Part shown: positions 35,718 through 46,371 of the stretch, in pieces
Layout of the letters: each line of letters opens with the position of its first letter
Numbering within the stretch: the first letter of the stretch is position 1
Assembly: GCA_963823045.1 (NCBI GenBank)
Contig: CAWGKA010000012.1
Location: 496,001 to 560,000 of the forward strand
From: JADLGL01 sp963823045
GTDB lineage: Bacteria > Pseudomonadota > Alphaproteobacteria > Rhizobiales > Kaistiaceae
Reading direction: 5' to 3'
DNA length: 64,000 nt
Notes under the pieces: generated by a model
Databases searched by the model: none
What the model was told of the DNA's origin: nothing
Seen by the model: the letters and a program-made list of their open reading frames with translations, nothing else
Position numbers and translations under genes: made by a program

Positions 35718-36638
35718 CTAGTCCGTCGGGACCGCCGGGAAGGCGCTCGCCACAGCGGCGCGCCCGCTGTCGCCGAGCTGGAAGCGGAGGAGCACCCCGC
35801 GCTGGTCGGAGAAGGTGATGACGATGCCTATCTCGCCGGCGTTGCGGATCTGATCGAGATTGGCCTCGCGTGAATCGGCGCTCATGGCCATGACGATGGC
35901 GCCGCCGTCGGTGGACGAAATGGTCCCGGCAAGGTTGGCCTCGCCATCGCCATTCGATGTCCAGAAGCTGGAGGCGTTTGCGAGCGTTGCGCCCGGGTAG
36001 AGGTCGCCAATAGTGAGGGTGATGGTAAGGGCGTCATTGCCATCGGCAATTGCGAGCGTGCCGTCGAGCCCGATGGCCGGGATGGAGACGGCTGCAGTCG
36101 CCTCGCCGGCTGTCGCCGACCAGGTCGTGCTGCCCCAGCTTTGCGCCGTGGTGTCGGTTTCGGTCGCAACGTCGACTTGTGCCCATTCGGCGCCCGGCGT
36201 CGGCGGTTGATCGGGGAAGGGTGGGACCAGCATCGGGGTCCAGATTTCGTAATAGAAGCCCTGGAAGAGCGTGCTTCGCGGCACCGGGTCGAGCGCAGAG
36301 AGTGCCGTCTCGACGGCGGCAATGTCGGTTCCGGTGAGGATATCGGCGAAGGCGCGGATGCCGTCAGCGGCGTCGTCTTTCGCGGGCTCGGCGACGACGG
36401 CCAGCTGTTGCATGGCGGCCTTCGCGGCGTTGAGATCGGCGGCTTCCAATGCGTCGGAGACTTGCGCCATCGCTGCCCGCCAGGCGTCCGCGTCGACGTC
36501 GTCGATGCTGCCGCCGGCGTTGCTGCGGGTAATGGCCCAGACGATCGCCGTCGCCAGCAAGGCCGCGACGAGAACGAGATCGATGAGCCGGATCCGCTCG
36601 AGATGAAGGCGGCTGAGGAAGCTCGGCTTTTTCGTCAC
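35718..36638 (-). CDS. membrane-anchored protein, unknown
   Basis: About 306 residues from GTG 36638, whose GTGA overlaps the stop of the upstream gene. MTKKPSFLSRLHLERIRL is followed by a membrane helix (LVLVAALLATAIVWAI), then a helical segment (residues about 45-115) and a beta-rich C-terminal domain (TWSATAGEATAAVSIPAIGL, ALTITLTIGDLYPGATL). One-pass, C-terminus in the periplasm. Translationally coupled to 36635-37051. No family named. Confidence 0.6.
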   Translation of the reverse strand: MTKKPSFLSRLHLERIRLIDLVLVAALLATAIVWAITRSNAGGSIDDVDADAWRAAMAQVSDALEAADLNAAKAAMQQLAVVAEPAKDDAADGIRAFADILTGTDIAAVETALSALDPVPRSTLFQGFYYEIWTPMLVPPFPDQPPTPGAEWAQVDVATETDTTAQSWGSTTWSATAGEATAAVSIPAIGLDGTLAIADGNDALTITLTIGDLYPGATLANASSFWTSNGDGEANLAGTISSTDGGAIVMAMSADSREANLDQIRNAGEIGIVITFSDQRGVLLRFQLGDSGRAAVASAFPAVPTD

Positions 36639-37051
36639 GCCGCACCACTCGCGTTGTTGGCGATCTGAGCCTCGCAACGCTCAAGGCTGGCGCGCAGCTT
36701 CTGCGAGCGGCTGGCCGAGAGGCGCACGACGAGCGGTACCGGTCCCGCCATCAGCGTGAGCAGGATGGTGTCGCCATCGGCGGCGGGGACGACAATATGC
36801 TCCGTCGCGAGCGGTGCGGGAGCGGCGCCGGGCTGGTTACCCTCTCGAGCGACCTGTTGCGACTGGGCGAGATCGCCCGCCTGCATGATGCGGTTGGCGA
36901 GCTCTGAGGCTGCGGCCGCAGGGAAGGCGAGCGCCAGCGGACTGCCCGACGCCTCCACCAGTTCAACGAAGGCGAAGGAACCATCCTTGCCCGAACCAAC
37001 TTGCCTGACGCCGTTGCAGCGGAACATCGGCGGCTGCTTCCGTTCGGCCAT
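36635..37051 (-). CDS. small soluble protein, unknown
   Basis: 138 residues, starting MAERKQPPMFRCNGVRQVGS. Short beta-strand pattern (SFAFVELVEASGSPLALAFP; TILLTLMAGPVPLVVRLS), Ala-rich centre, and C-terminal helix with SASRSQKLRASLERCEAQIA. Overlaps the downstream start by 4 bases. Pairs with the membrane protein; probably a small complex. Confidence 0.55.
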   Translation of the reverse strand: MAERKQPPMFRCNGVRQVGSGKDGSFAFVELVEASGSPLALAFPAAAASELANRIMQAGDLAQSQQVAREGNQPGAAPAPLATEHIVVPAADGDTILLTLMAGPVPLVVRLSASRSQKLRASLERCEAQIANNASGAA

Positions 37052-37232
37052 CTCACACTCCCCTCATTGGCCGGCCTCGGCCGACCCTCGTTTCGTTGGA
37101 CCGATCCGTCGCGGGTCGGCGCGCATTCGTCAAGGGCGCGCGGCGATTTCGCCAAGCGACAGGCGATTCAGGAGTGGGGCTCTAGGGGGCATGTGGATGA
37201 CGGAGAATATCACCCGGGTTGACGCGCGGCAC

Positions 37233-38913
37233 TCAGGAAGCAGTCGCCGCCGCAACGCTTGGCGCAAAACGCACCGTCCCTTCGCTGATGCCGTGCGCCG
37301 CCATCGTCTCCTTCATCGTTGGTCTGACGCCTACAAGGACGACCGTCGCCTGCCGACGCCGTGCGCCGTCGATGAAGGACAGCAGCGCCGTGGCGGCCGT
37401 CGAGTCGATGAATGGCACGCCGGCAAGATCGAGGACGAAACGACGCGGCGTTTGGCCGATACGGCTCAGTGTGGCGGAGAACTTCTCTGTCGCGCCGAAG
37501 AAGAACGGGCCGTTGATGCGATAGACGACAACATCGGGTGTGTTCGCGGGGGCCAGCACATCGCGCTCGCGCGGCGCACTGTCAGCGCGATCCTGGTCGA
37601 TCAGCGCTACGCCGGCTTCGATCTCAACCGCGTTGGCCATACGATGCATGAACAGGAGCGCCGCCATGACGACGCCAAGTTCGATCGCGGTGGTGAGGTC
37701 GACCAGGAGCGTCACTAGGAATGTTGTCGCCAAGACGGCGCGGTCTCCCAGCGAGGCCCTGGTGAGGATGCGGCGGATGTGGCCGAATTCGGCGATGTTC
37801 CAGGCGACGACGGCGAGGATCGCGGCCAGCGCCGCAAGCGGCACATAGGAAAGCAGCGAAGCGCCGACGAGCACGAAGACGAGCAGGAACGCTGCATGCA
37901 GGATGCCGGCGATCGGCGTCTCGGCGCCTGAGCGGATGTTGGTCGCCGTGCGCGCGATGGCGCCGGTGGCGCTGAGGCCGCCGAAGAAGCCGGAGGCGAT
38001 GTTGGCGATGCCTTGCGCGACGAGTTCGCCATTGGAGCGGTGACGCCGGCCGGTCATGCCGTCGGCGATGACGGCGGACAGAAGCAACTCGATGCCGGCG
38101 AGGAAGGCGATCGTGATGGCGTCGGGGATGAGCGTGCCGATCTTGCTGAGATCGAAGTGCAGGGAAGTGCGGCGTCGGCAGACCGGCGGGCACGCCGCCG
38201 AAGGCCGAGCCGATGGTCGGCGCGTCAAGCTTGAACAGCGTGGCGATTGCCGAGGCGGTGACGACAGCGATGAGGAAGCCCGGCCATTTCGGCAGGTATC
38301 GCCGGAAGCCAAGCACGATCGCGAGGGCAACCGCCGAGATGGCGACGGCGATGAAATTCGTACTGCCGAGATTGTCCCAGATGGTCGTCAGCTTGGGCAC
38401 GAAATCGGCGGGCATGGCGATTTCGAGGCCGAGCAGATCCTTGATCTCGGAGGCGAAGATCGAAACGGCGATGCCGGCGGTGAAGCCGACGACGACCGGG
38501 TAGGGGATGTATTTGATGAAGGTGCCGAGGCGGAGGAGACCAAAGCCGATGAGGATGAGGCCGGCCATGATGGTCGCCATCAAGAGGCCGTCATAGCCCT
38601 GGCGGTCGATGACGTGGAAGACGACGACGATGAAGGCCGCGGTCGGGCCGCCGATCTGGAAGCGGCTGCCGCCGAGAGCGGAGATGACGAAGCCGGCGAC
38701 GATTGAGCTGACGATGCCGGCCGATGGCGGGGCGCCCGATGCGATGGCGATCGCCATGGCAAGCGGCAGGGCGACGATGGCGACGGTCAGGCCGGCGACG
38801 GCATCGTGGCGGAGGCGCGTCAGGCTGTAGCCTTCGCGCAGCGCCGTGACGAGCTTCGGCGTGAACAGCTCAATGAAGCGTGGCTGGCCAGGGCCAGCCG
38901 TCCGGATCGACAT
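37233..38913 (-). CDS. SulP-family anion transporter with STAS domain (one frameshift)
   Basis: About 560 residues. SulP core: DAVAGLTVAIVALPLAMAIA, SIVAGFVISALGGSRFQIGG followed by PTAAFIVVV, YIPYPVVVGFTAGIA, and GFFGGLSATGAIARTATNI. One extra T near 38172 splits it (TPH/SLHFDLSK). The STAS domain at the C-terminus has VVYRINGPFFFGATEKF and FVLDLAGVPFIDSTAATAL. Moves sulfate, bicarbonate or similar anions. A sulfate role is attractive since sulfotransferases follow, but the sequence does not decide it. Confidence 0.9.
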
Positions 38914-39126
38914 TCTTGCGGAACGAAGGTGAGGAACCCGCAACGGGGCCGCGTTGATGAAGGTTCCTTAGCCCATGCGCCGCTGTTGCTGCGAATGCAA
39001 GGTTTGGGTTCGACCTTGGTATTCCAGAGCACCGGGTCGCGCCGCGGCTTTCGGTTTTCGGTGGGGCGGCATCGTGTATACCGACGGCGTTGCGTTTGGC
39101 GATGGCACAGCTAACCGGACTCGTGA

Positions 39127-40059
39127 ATGGACGCTTTCGTGCACATACCCAAGACTGGCGGCTCCACGATCCGGTCGATTGCTTCCCGACAGTACGGCGT
39201 TGACAAGATCCTGCTCTTTGAGCCGGGCTCGCAAGCATGGTTGGACGATGCCTCGGGCCGAGTGCCGCTGCCAGATCAAGTGGAGGCCCGGCACACGGCG
39301 CTCATCACCGGCCACAACCCATTTGGGGTCCACGCGCGGCTGAAACGTCCCGCACGCTACTTTGCGTTCGTGCGGGACCCGATCGACCGATATATTTCAG
39401 AATACCACACGGCAGGCATCCATGTGGATCACCGCCTAAGGCGAGCGGTGACCGAAGAAGGCCTTACGCTTGATGCCTTCTTCGCCAATAGCCTGCTGGC
39501 ACCTGGGGACATCATGGCAAGGTTCTTGGCCGGCGTGACGGAACCGGAGCCGGTCGAGGTCTCGACAGTGATGGCCAACGTCGAAAACACCTTCGCGGTT
39601 GTAGGGCTGGCCGAGCGTTTTGACGAGTCGATCTTGCTGACCGCCAGAAGCCTCGGCTGGGATGTGCCTCTCTACATTTTGCGAAACGTTGGGCAGCCTC
39701 GCGTTGCCAGTGTGGATCTTCGGAAGGAGGAGGCGACAAGGCTGCGGAGAGCGCATGGCGATCGCTTTGCAGTCGATCTGGCCTTACATCGAGCGGTAGA
39801 CGCTTTGCTGACGCGCCGTGTGGAAGGTGAGGGTGCCGCATTTCAGGACGCTCTGGGGTCCTTTCGCGATTTGGAGCAGGCGATTCTCAACCGGCAGGGC
39901 ACCGACCGGTACCGCGGCTACGGCCTGCAGGGCCGTGACGCGCTCCCCGCTTTTGTGGCGGATCTGACGCGGAGTTCTGCCTATGCAACGGTGCGGGACT
40001 ATCTCGCCGCGGCGCCGCTTTCCGCGGGGAACCCCCTAGTCAGTAATCGGTGTTGCTAG
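39127..40059 (+). CDS. sulfotransferase (Sulfotransfer_2-like)
   Basis: 310 residues. The PAPS 5'-phosphosulfate loop HIPKTGGST is at residues 6-14, and the 3'-phosphate motif FVRDPIDRYIS at 81-91 with Arg83 and Ser91. These are the two landmarks of carbohydrate sulfotransferases. No membrane anchor or signal, so cytosolic. Probably transfers sulfate to a glycan precursor, fitting the island beginning at 43 kb. Its stop overlaps that of the convergent TPR gene in a shared CTAG. Confidence 0.85.
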   Translation: MDAFVHIPKTGGSTIRSIASRQYGVDKILLFEPGSQAWLDDASGRVPLPDQVEARHTALITGHNPFGVHARLKRPARYFAFVRDPIDRYISEYHTAGIHVDHRLRRAVTEEGLTLDAFFANSLLAPGDIMARFLAGVTEPEPVEVSTVMANVENTFAVVGLAERFDESILLTARSLGWDVPLYILRNVGQPRVASVDLRKEEATRLRRAHGDRFAVDLALHRAVDALLTRRVEGEGAAFQDALGSFRDLEQAILNRQGTDRYRGYGLQGRDALPAFVADLTRSSAYATVRDYLAAAPLSAGNPLVSNRCC

Positions 40060-41021
40060 TCGACCAGGCGACAACTGGCTTCAAGGCAATCTCTAAGCGC
40101 AGCCTGAGTTGGCTCGTCGTAGACGCCGGTGATGGCGGTGGCGGAGAGGAAGCCATCGGCAACCAGGGCGCTCTGATATTGGATGACCTGCTCGGCGCCG
40201 CCGACTTCCATCGCTCTTTCGAATTGTGCTAGCGCTTCGTCGTTGCGACCCAGCGAGGCGAGTATGTGGGCGAGGGTGTCGACAGTGAAAGCTTGGGGAT
40301 CCCCGGCGACAGCTTGCTGGGCGTAGGACAGAGCCTCAGTGTCGTTTCCGATAAGGTACAGCGTCCAGGCGATGTTATTGAGAACGAAGGGATCGTTCGG
40401 CGCCAGCGCCAGGGCGCTTTGGTAGTCCGCCATGGCGAGATCGAGGTCTCCCGCCTGACGATGCGCATCGCCTCGATTGTCGTAGGCCTCAACGAATTGG
40501 TCGTTGAGGCTGATGGCTGATGTGAAATCGGCGATGGCCAGGTCGAATTCGCGACGCTTTGCGTGCACGACGCCTCGGTCATTCCAAGCGGCGGCCAAAT
40601 CGGGATCCAGTCCGATTGCCTGGTCCAAGTCGCGCAGCGCCAAGTCGTCCTGTCCCATCTCGGCGTAGGTGTTGCCGCGATTGCGATATGCGGCCGCGTT
40701 GGACGAATCGAGCTTGATGGCGGTTCCGTAGTTGGCGATTGCGCGGTCGAGATCGCCAAGGTCGCGATAGGCCGTGCCCCGGTTGTTGTAAGCCCAGGCT
40801 GCCTCTGGTTGTTGGCCGAGCGCGGCAATTACCATGCTGCACGCCTTCACGGCCGCCAGGGCATCAGACTGCGGCCCGCAGGCCGGGTCCGGTCCCATCT
40901 CCTGCGCGATGGCGGCGTTTTGCGTGCCGACGGACGTGCCAAGTGTCAGCGCGGCAAGCAGCAACGCCCACAGGGTGATCGAGCCGAGCCGCGGGGCTCC
41001 ATGGGTTGAGCTATGAGGCAA
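40056..41021 (-). CDS. secreted TPR-repeat protein
   Basis: 321 residues; signal-like N-terminus (SITLWALLLAALTLGTSVGTQNAAIA). About six TPR motifs follow (AWAYNNRGTAYRDLGDLDRA, AAYRNRGNTYAEMGQDDLA, and so on), then a C-terminal tail with GVYDEPTQAALRDCLEASCRLVD. The tail resembles the end of a peptidoglycan-binding-type repeat (YDEPTQAALRDCL). A periplasmic scaffold. Confidence 0.85.
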   Translation of the reverse strand: MPHSSTHGAPRLGSITLWALLLAALTLGTSVGTQNAAIAQEMGPDPACGPQSDALAAVKACSMVIAALGQQPEAAWAYNNRGTAYRDLGDLDRAIANYGTAIKLDSSNAAAYRNRGNTYAEMGQDDLALRDLDQAIGLDPDLAAAWNDRGVVHAKRREFDLAIADFTSAISLNDQFVEAYDNRGDAHRQAGDLDLAMADYQSALALAPNDPFVLNNIAWTLYLIGNDTEALSYAQQAVAGDPQAFTVDTLAHILASLGRNDEALAQFERAMEVGGAEQVIQYQSALVADGFLSATAITGVYDEPTQAALRDCLEASCRLVD

Positions 41022-41309
41022 CGTTCCTGAGGCGAGGGAACTGCAATCTTTTGTCTACAAGGGGCTATACCACACCGTCATCGCATCAAGTCTACAGCTA
41101 GTTGCCCTTGTCGCCGCAAGCTCGCGTTGAAAGGGTTGCTCGGCGGGACATCGAGCTTGCGCCGGCGGTGGTGGAATCGCTGCAACACGCAATGGCGCTA
41201 TTGTGGGGAAAGGTCGACTCCCGTTCGGCATGGTGCTAATGACCGATTTGGTTGTAATTTGAGGCGTGGACGTCGTTCTCGCCTTTTGGCCTGATTTGGG
41301 GGTCCGGTC

Positions 41310-41837
41310 ATGCGGTTCCATAAGATTGCGATGCTGACCTTGGTTGGCTCTTTTGCATCGACCGGCGGGGCGCTGGCCGGTGATCTAGATTTTCCGTCGC
41401 TCGCTCCTGCCCCTGTCTATGAGAGCCCACAATTCCACTTCGGCGGGGTCTATGCCGGCGTCTATGGAGGTTACGTCTTCAACGGCACTTGGGGACAAGC
41501 CGGCGTGCAACTCGGTTACAATATGGCCGGGACCAACGGCTTTGTCGCCGGCATTGAATTGCAGGCCGGGGCAGCGATTACGGGCGGCGTTGGCTTTGAG
41601 GGGAACGTCAACCTGAAGCTTGGCAGGACGGTCGGCTGGCGGACTCTGATCTACGCCGAAGGCGGCGTCGGTCTCCTGCCTGCCAGCACGGGCGTCTGGA
41701 CTGCCGGTGGTGGCATCGAACTCGGGCTGGGTGGCGGAGCTTCGCTATTCAGCGAGGTCAAGGCGCTTGGTCTGCTGACGGGTGGGTGCTGCTCCGTTGT
41801 CGTTCAGGGCGGGCTCAACTGGCACCTCGGCGACTGA
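41310..41837 (+). CDS. small Omp25-like outer-membrane barrel, intact copy
   Basis: 175 residues in one frame: signal peptide to about residue 24 (GGALAGD), FHFGGVYAGVYGGYVFNGTW, then QLGYNMAGTNGFVAGIELQ, GFEGNVNLKLGRTVGW, TLIYAEGGVGLL, FSEVKALG and the C-terminus VVVQGGLNWHLGD. Eight strands expected. Nearest relatives are the three tandem copies at 12.8-14.7 kb, for which it serves as a reference. Confidence 0.8.
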   Translation: MRFHKIAMLTLVGSFASTGGALAGDLDFPSLAPAPVYESPQFHFGGVYAGVYGGYVFNGTWGQAGVQLGYNMAGTNGFVAGIELQAGAAITGGVGFEGNVNLKLGRTVGWRTLIYAEGGVGLLPASTGVWTAGGGIELGLGGGASLFSEVKALGLLTGGCCSVVVQGGLNWHLGD

Positions 41838-41899
41838 GACCCACCTCCGTAATGAACGATGACGCCTTGTCCGCGTGAGGCGGACTGCGTTGGCCTCGT

Positions 41900-42541
41900 C
41901 TAGCGAGCCGCCACGGTAACGTTGCCAAGCGCCACGAATACGCCGCGCTCATTCACCGCGTAAGCGATGGCGGACGCTGTCCTCTGCGAGTAGGCGTAGG
42001 GAGCGGAGCGAAGGTTGTCGAGGATGACCGAACCGTTCGAGGTCTGCACCAGCAACACGGAGTGCTGTGGGATACCTCCGGAAGCTCTCAGCACCAAAAT
42101 CCGCATGTTGTCGCTGGAAACTCCCAGCTCCGTCAGCAGCAGATACTTGGCAATCGCGTAGTCTTCGCAGTCTCCGCCACGCTGGAACAACTCGGTGGGC
42201 GTAGCCCAGTAGTCCGACTGGCCCCAATTACGGGTGTCGGTGACATATCGGGCCTGATTTACGTAGCTGTTCACCGCCGCAAGCAGCTGGGAGCCTGGAG
42301 TGCCGCTTAGCGCTGCAAGCGCTTCCTGCCAAGGCCCGCTTCGAGATTGGCTGCGGTGGCGGTTCAGCATCTGGCCCCATTGCGGCGCGACCGAAAGGCT
42401 CATCTGCGCCACGGTCATCTGCATCACCGAATCATTGCCCCTATAAGGGGAGGGGCCGGCAAACGCCGGTGAAGCAGCGACAATGGCAACAGCGACGACG
42501 CCGGCTGCGATTCTCCAGAACTTCTTTCGTAGTGCTTGCAT
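41900..42541 (-). CDS. transglutaminase-like cysteine protease (BTLCP, LapG-like)
   Basis: 213 residues with a signal peptide to about residue 29. The catalytic triad is visible: GGDCEDYAIAK (Cys125), PQHSVLLV (His160), LDN (Asp175). This is the bacterial transglutaminase-like cysteine protease family; LapG members cut large surface adhesins in the periplasm under c-di-GMP control. No LapD or adhesin gene is seen here. Acts in the periplasm. Confidence 0.88.
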   Translation of the reverse strand: MQALRKKFWRIAAGVVAVAIVAASPAFAGPSPYRGNDSVMQMTVAQMSLSVAPQWGQMLNRHRSQSRSGPWQEALAALSGTPGSQLLAAVNSYVNQARYVTDTRNWGQSDYWATPTELFQRGGDCEDYAIAKYLLLTELGVSSDNMRILVLRASGGIPQHSVLLVQTSNGSVILDNLRSAPYAYSQRTASAIAYAVNERGVFVALGNVTVAAR

Positions 42542-42750
42542 GGCCGGCTTCTAGACGCGCCTGTTGACTTTTTGCGCGCAGAAGCTCGCCGAAAAAACTA
42601 AAGAACTATTGTTGCGAGGGCGACGCGTTTGCCTTCGTGGTGCACCGCAGCTTTCCTAGAAAGATAGAATTTGAACCGAATGAAGGCGGGCGGTCGCGCT
42701 GGCCGGCGATCACGATAACGTTAATTTTTTACGAACCGTGCGGTTAGAAT

Positions 42751-42779
42751 TTGACCCTTGGTTAAATCACAGTTAGCTT
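42751..42779 (+). promoter_or_regulatory. putative promoter with an overlapping CtrA-like site
   Basis: TTGACC (42751-42756), 17 bases, TAGCTT (42774-42779), 32 bases before the start at 42812. Between the boxes, TTAA-N7-TTAG (42762-42776) differs by one base from the CtrA site TTAA-N7-TTAA. Confidence 0.35.
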
Positions 42780-42811
42780 ACACCCGACGGCTAAAAGGGG
42801 ACGTCGGTCAA

Positions 42812-43237
42812 ATGGGTAACAAGAGTAGGCTCCTCGCCACGCTTAGTGCTTTGGCGATCACCAGCGCTTCAGTTGTCGGTGCAAACGGGCTTGCCCTATC
42901 GGCAGCCCAGGCCCAGGAAGCGGGCCTTGCCGGTCTGGTCACGCAGCTCTGGAACGCCTGTTTGGTCGAGAACCCGGATGGAACCTATCGGGTCGTCGAC
43001 ACGCCTGGCTTTATCCAGCGTTGCTGTGAGGTCATTCGTGACGCCGGTCCGGAGAACTATGACTTCGTTGAGGCGGTTGCCACTGGCAATGCTGCCGATC
43101 CGCGGCTCCTGACCCTGCGTTCGGAAATCGTGACCGTCCTGCTCACCTACTGCCAGGATGTCGCGCTGCAGAAGGTCTCCGAAATCGCGCTCGGGACAGT
43201 TCCCGCCGCGGGTCCGGGCGGCCTTTATCCCGGCTAG
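42812..43237 (+). CDS. small secreted protein
   Basis: 141 residues from ATG 42812 with AAAGGGGA upstream. Signal peptide with a long n-region (MGNKSRLLATLSALAITSASVVGANGLALSAAQAQ). The mature part has four Cys (ACLVENP, RCC, TYC) and is helical; it ends in a Gly/Pro tail. No domain recognised. A long AT-rich leader with a clear promoter suggests regulated expression. Confidence 0.6.
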   Translation: MGNKSRLLATLSALAITSASVVGANGLALSAAQAQEAGLAGLVTQLWNACLVENPDGTYRVVDTPGFIQRCCEVIRDAGPENYDFVEAVATGNAADPRLLTLRSEIVTVLLTYCQDVALQKVSEIALGTVPAAGPGGLYPG

Positions 43238-46200
43238 AACGAAGCCTCTTCAATCAGTTCGGATACCCGCTCCGCGCGTGATGGCGTGGAGCGGTTTTTC
43301 CATGTGTGATTTACGGCGGCGGCCGCGATTGCCCGAAGCGGCTGCGGATTGGTGATCGCCTGCCTGGCCAGTGACACCAGTTGTTCGCCGACCGCTGCGA
43401 GCGCCATCGTCTTACTGACAACGGCCTGATCGAGCGTCGGCGCTGGCAGAATTGAGACCATTCCAAGGGCGCTGAACTCTAGGAAGGCTTGATCCGCCGC
43501 ATCTTGCGAGAGCCAGCCATTCGTTCCACATGCCAGGCCGAACTGAAACGGGCCTTGGCTGCGCAACCAATGCGCAAATCTCGGGTAGCACCAGTCGATA
43601 GGATCTGGGCGAAGCGTGGTGAGCCAGCTCGGCTGGGGTTCCACGGGGGATGTCGTGACTACGGTGAGGCGGGCGTCGCCCTCTGAGAAAAGAGGGGCGA
43701 GAGCCGCCACTAGGCCGGTCAGGTCGGGCTCCGAACCCGGGCCAAGAATTGCCAAGAACTGAGCCGGGCCCCCGACCCAGTTTCGCCAGGGGCGGTGATA
43801 GTCACGCCACAATCGCGGATCGATCGTGTGGGGGACGAACTGTGCATTCCATGACAGCTCGGCGGCATGCTTGGCTGCTGCCGTGCTGGGTAACCAGACT
43901 TGCAGAGCCTCCTGCCCGACGAGTTGAAGAGCTTGCCTCGGCTCGCTGGGCGCCAAGTCTTGATTGCCTTTCAGTTCATCAATGGTTGCAGTGCAGTCCA
44001 AAACGAGGCGTGACGCGGCTTGATCGACGAGGCGGGTGGCTTGCCTAACGTCGGTTAGAGCCTCGCTCTGCGCGATGACGAGGTCGGCGTCTTTGGGGAC
44101 GTTGTCATCGTCGAGACGGCCGATCGAGAGTTGGATTTGGACTGTATCCTCCCGAGTTCAACGGGGCGATCAGGCGGCGATAGGCAGTGAAGCTGGGATG
44201 GTCGCCTTCCCAGCCTGCAACGACATGAACGCGAATCGCGGGACGAAGACCTGGCCTTTCCTCCGGTTCTCGGTCATTCGCCAGGCTGGCCAGGTCACGC
44301 GCGATCGTGACTGCACGTTGGTCGAATGAATGCTTCGCGGCAACAGCTTTCGCGGCTGTCCGCCTCTTCTTCGCCGGGACCCGTTTTGCCCGCGCCACCG
44401 CTTCGCGCAGCTGCGACCGGTCTTCGATCTGCTCGACGGCCGTGCCAAACAGGCGGCCGATGCCTGGCATCGCATCGGAGACTGGAACGCCGCCCACCGC
44501 CAACACATCGAAGAGGCGATTTGAGACGTAGCCAAAGTCGCGCATCGCCGGCCAGTGATCGTTCAGAACAGCAGCGGCTCGGCGATAGTGTCCGGGCAGC
44601 AACCGGTTCTTGATGCGCTCGCCCTTGATCAGCTTTTCGGGTGCGATCCCGCGCCAGCCCGAGCCCACGATGTCGGGGGCGAGCCCTTGCTCGATGGCCC
44701 AGCGAACGATCTTGCGATCTTCGCCCCTGGTGTTTCCGACAAACAGGATGCGGTCGGTCCTCCTTCCGATTTCTTTGGGCAGGCGAAACCGAGTTCGTAT
44801 CAGTCGCTTGTTCGAGAGCCCTCACAGGCGACTTGATGAACGTGGTGAGGAGTGAGGCATGGCTGTGCGAGGCGACATAGACGAGGTCGAACTGATCCAT
44901 CTCAGCCGCCGTCACTTGATCGGGGTGGCTGATATTCCAGAGGATGTTGATCGGTCCGGGCTGGGGTTCATAAGCGACGGGACCGCGAATGACGATCACG
45001 ACGTCCTCGCTGTCGGAGTGTCGGTGCCAATCTTCCAGGCAATGGACAGTCGCTTCGTGCCCGAGCTCGTCTAGACTTCTGGCCAGCCCCTCGGCGAAGG
45101 ATGTGTCGCCCCACTCGGAGGCGGCCTCCTTGGGCGCCGCGATCTTGATCGAGATTGTAAGGCGCGAGGCGCTGGTCCCGCCCGAGGCACGGCGACCGGT
45201 CTGGCGAAGGCGCGCGCCCGGCCGTCTCAGCTGGTCGCGGGCAACTTTCTCCCATCGACTTCGTCCAGTGGGGGCGCTTTCGACAAAATGCTCGAGCGGG
45301 TTGATCCGGGCACGCTTCAGCCATTGTCTTTCCTGCACGAAGTCGTGGATGTCGAACGCCGGAGTGGGTCGCATGGCTTCGGCGCCTCGGGACATGAAAT
45401 GCGCCAACGGCGTCATGCCCTGTGGAACGGTCGACAGCTGGCTCCGGTACCAAGCGTTACTAAACAATGGGTGCGGGTCGACGTCGGCTTTGTGTCCATG
45501 ACGGATGTAGTCGAGAAGGGGATTGGCCTGCTTGATGGCGTCGCTTTCGGCCGCGGTGAGGACGGCGTCCGCAGACGGCCGACCAAGCCGCGGAAGGACC
45601 TCCATGATGTTGCCTAAGGGGCGCGGCGAGCGCGAAATCCGAATGGCATTGCGGCCAGATTCCGGAGCAGTTTGAACCAAACCAACCTTGCCGCCGGTGA
45701 GTGACGGCAGCGCCCCAAACAGCCGTTCCAAGGCGTGGGCGGGATGCCCGTCTCTGACGCGAAAGGCCTTCGGAAAGGCAAATCCGCTTTCAACGATCCT
45801 GAGGAACGGGCGGAAAGCGGGAACGCTTCCCCAGAACATTGTGCCGGCAAAGAAGCCCCATTCCAGCGGCAGGCGTCGCGAGGGGAAGATGAGCTCGGCC
45901 AGTTCCATGATGCCGGCCCTGTTGGCAAGCATGTTCGCCTGGGCCGACAGATAGAGTTCGGCCGGGCCCAACAGGGCGAGGTCCGGATGAGCCTCAAAGC
46001 GCCGACCGATGCGATCGACGAGATCCTGCGAACCGACCAAAGCGTCATAGAGGGCCGTTCGCCAGCGCGTGCCAAATCCCGGCTCCCCGCGCTTCGTATG
46101 CAGTTTCCCGAAGATGTCGTATCCCCGATCGGCAACGACTTTGAGCGTTTCGAGAAAAGGACCGACGTCGAAGCTGCCATTGTCGGTTTCGATGATCTCG

Positions 46201-46355
46201 ACCCGATGCGGCAGGGCCGACAAGGCTTCCCTGATCGGGTCAGTCAGTTGGCCGGTGACGAAGAGGTCGAGCGTCGGCGAGAGGTCCGCGACCCTGCCGA
46301 GGAGCTCGACCGCCAACTCTTCGTAGAAGAGATGCAGGATAAGGGCGCGGCGCAA
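43234..46355 (-). CDS. large rhamnan-synthesis-F-like protein with a second glycosyltransferase (two frameshifts)
   Basis: About 1030 residues. N-terminal 250 residues resemble RgpF: RRALILHLFYEELAVELLGR, GYDIFGKLHTKRGEP, and EWGFFAGTMFWGSVPAF. The middle has two NPLLDYIRHG...DPHPLFSNAWY motifs, then VTISIKIAAPKEAASEWGDTSF and a group-1 transferase domain (PINILWNISHPD; RILFVGNTRG; VSNRLFDVLAVGGVPVSD). After a second shift the end is another transferase-like lobe (LDCTATIDELKGN ... WYPRF). Shifts near 44780 and 44110. Last gene of the leftward glycan operon. Probably builds a rhamnose- or deoxyhexose-containing chain. Confidence 0.75.
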
Positions 46356-46371
46356 CCGACCTCTCGTTCGC

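Noticed and set aside
41022..41309. Possible small RNA or tRNA between the TPR and barrel genes
   Set aside because: No cloverleaf and no hairpin with T-run was found; nothing supportable in these 288 bases.
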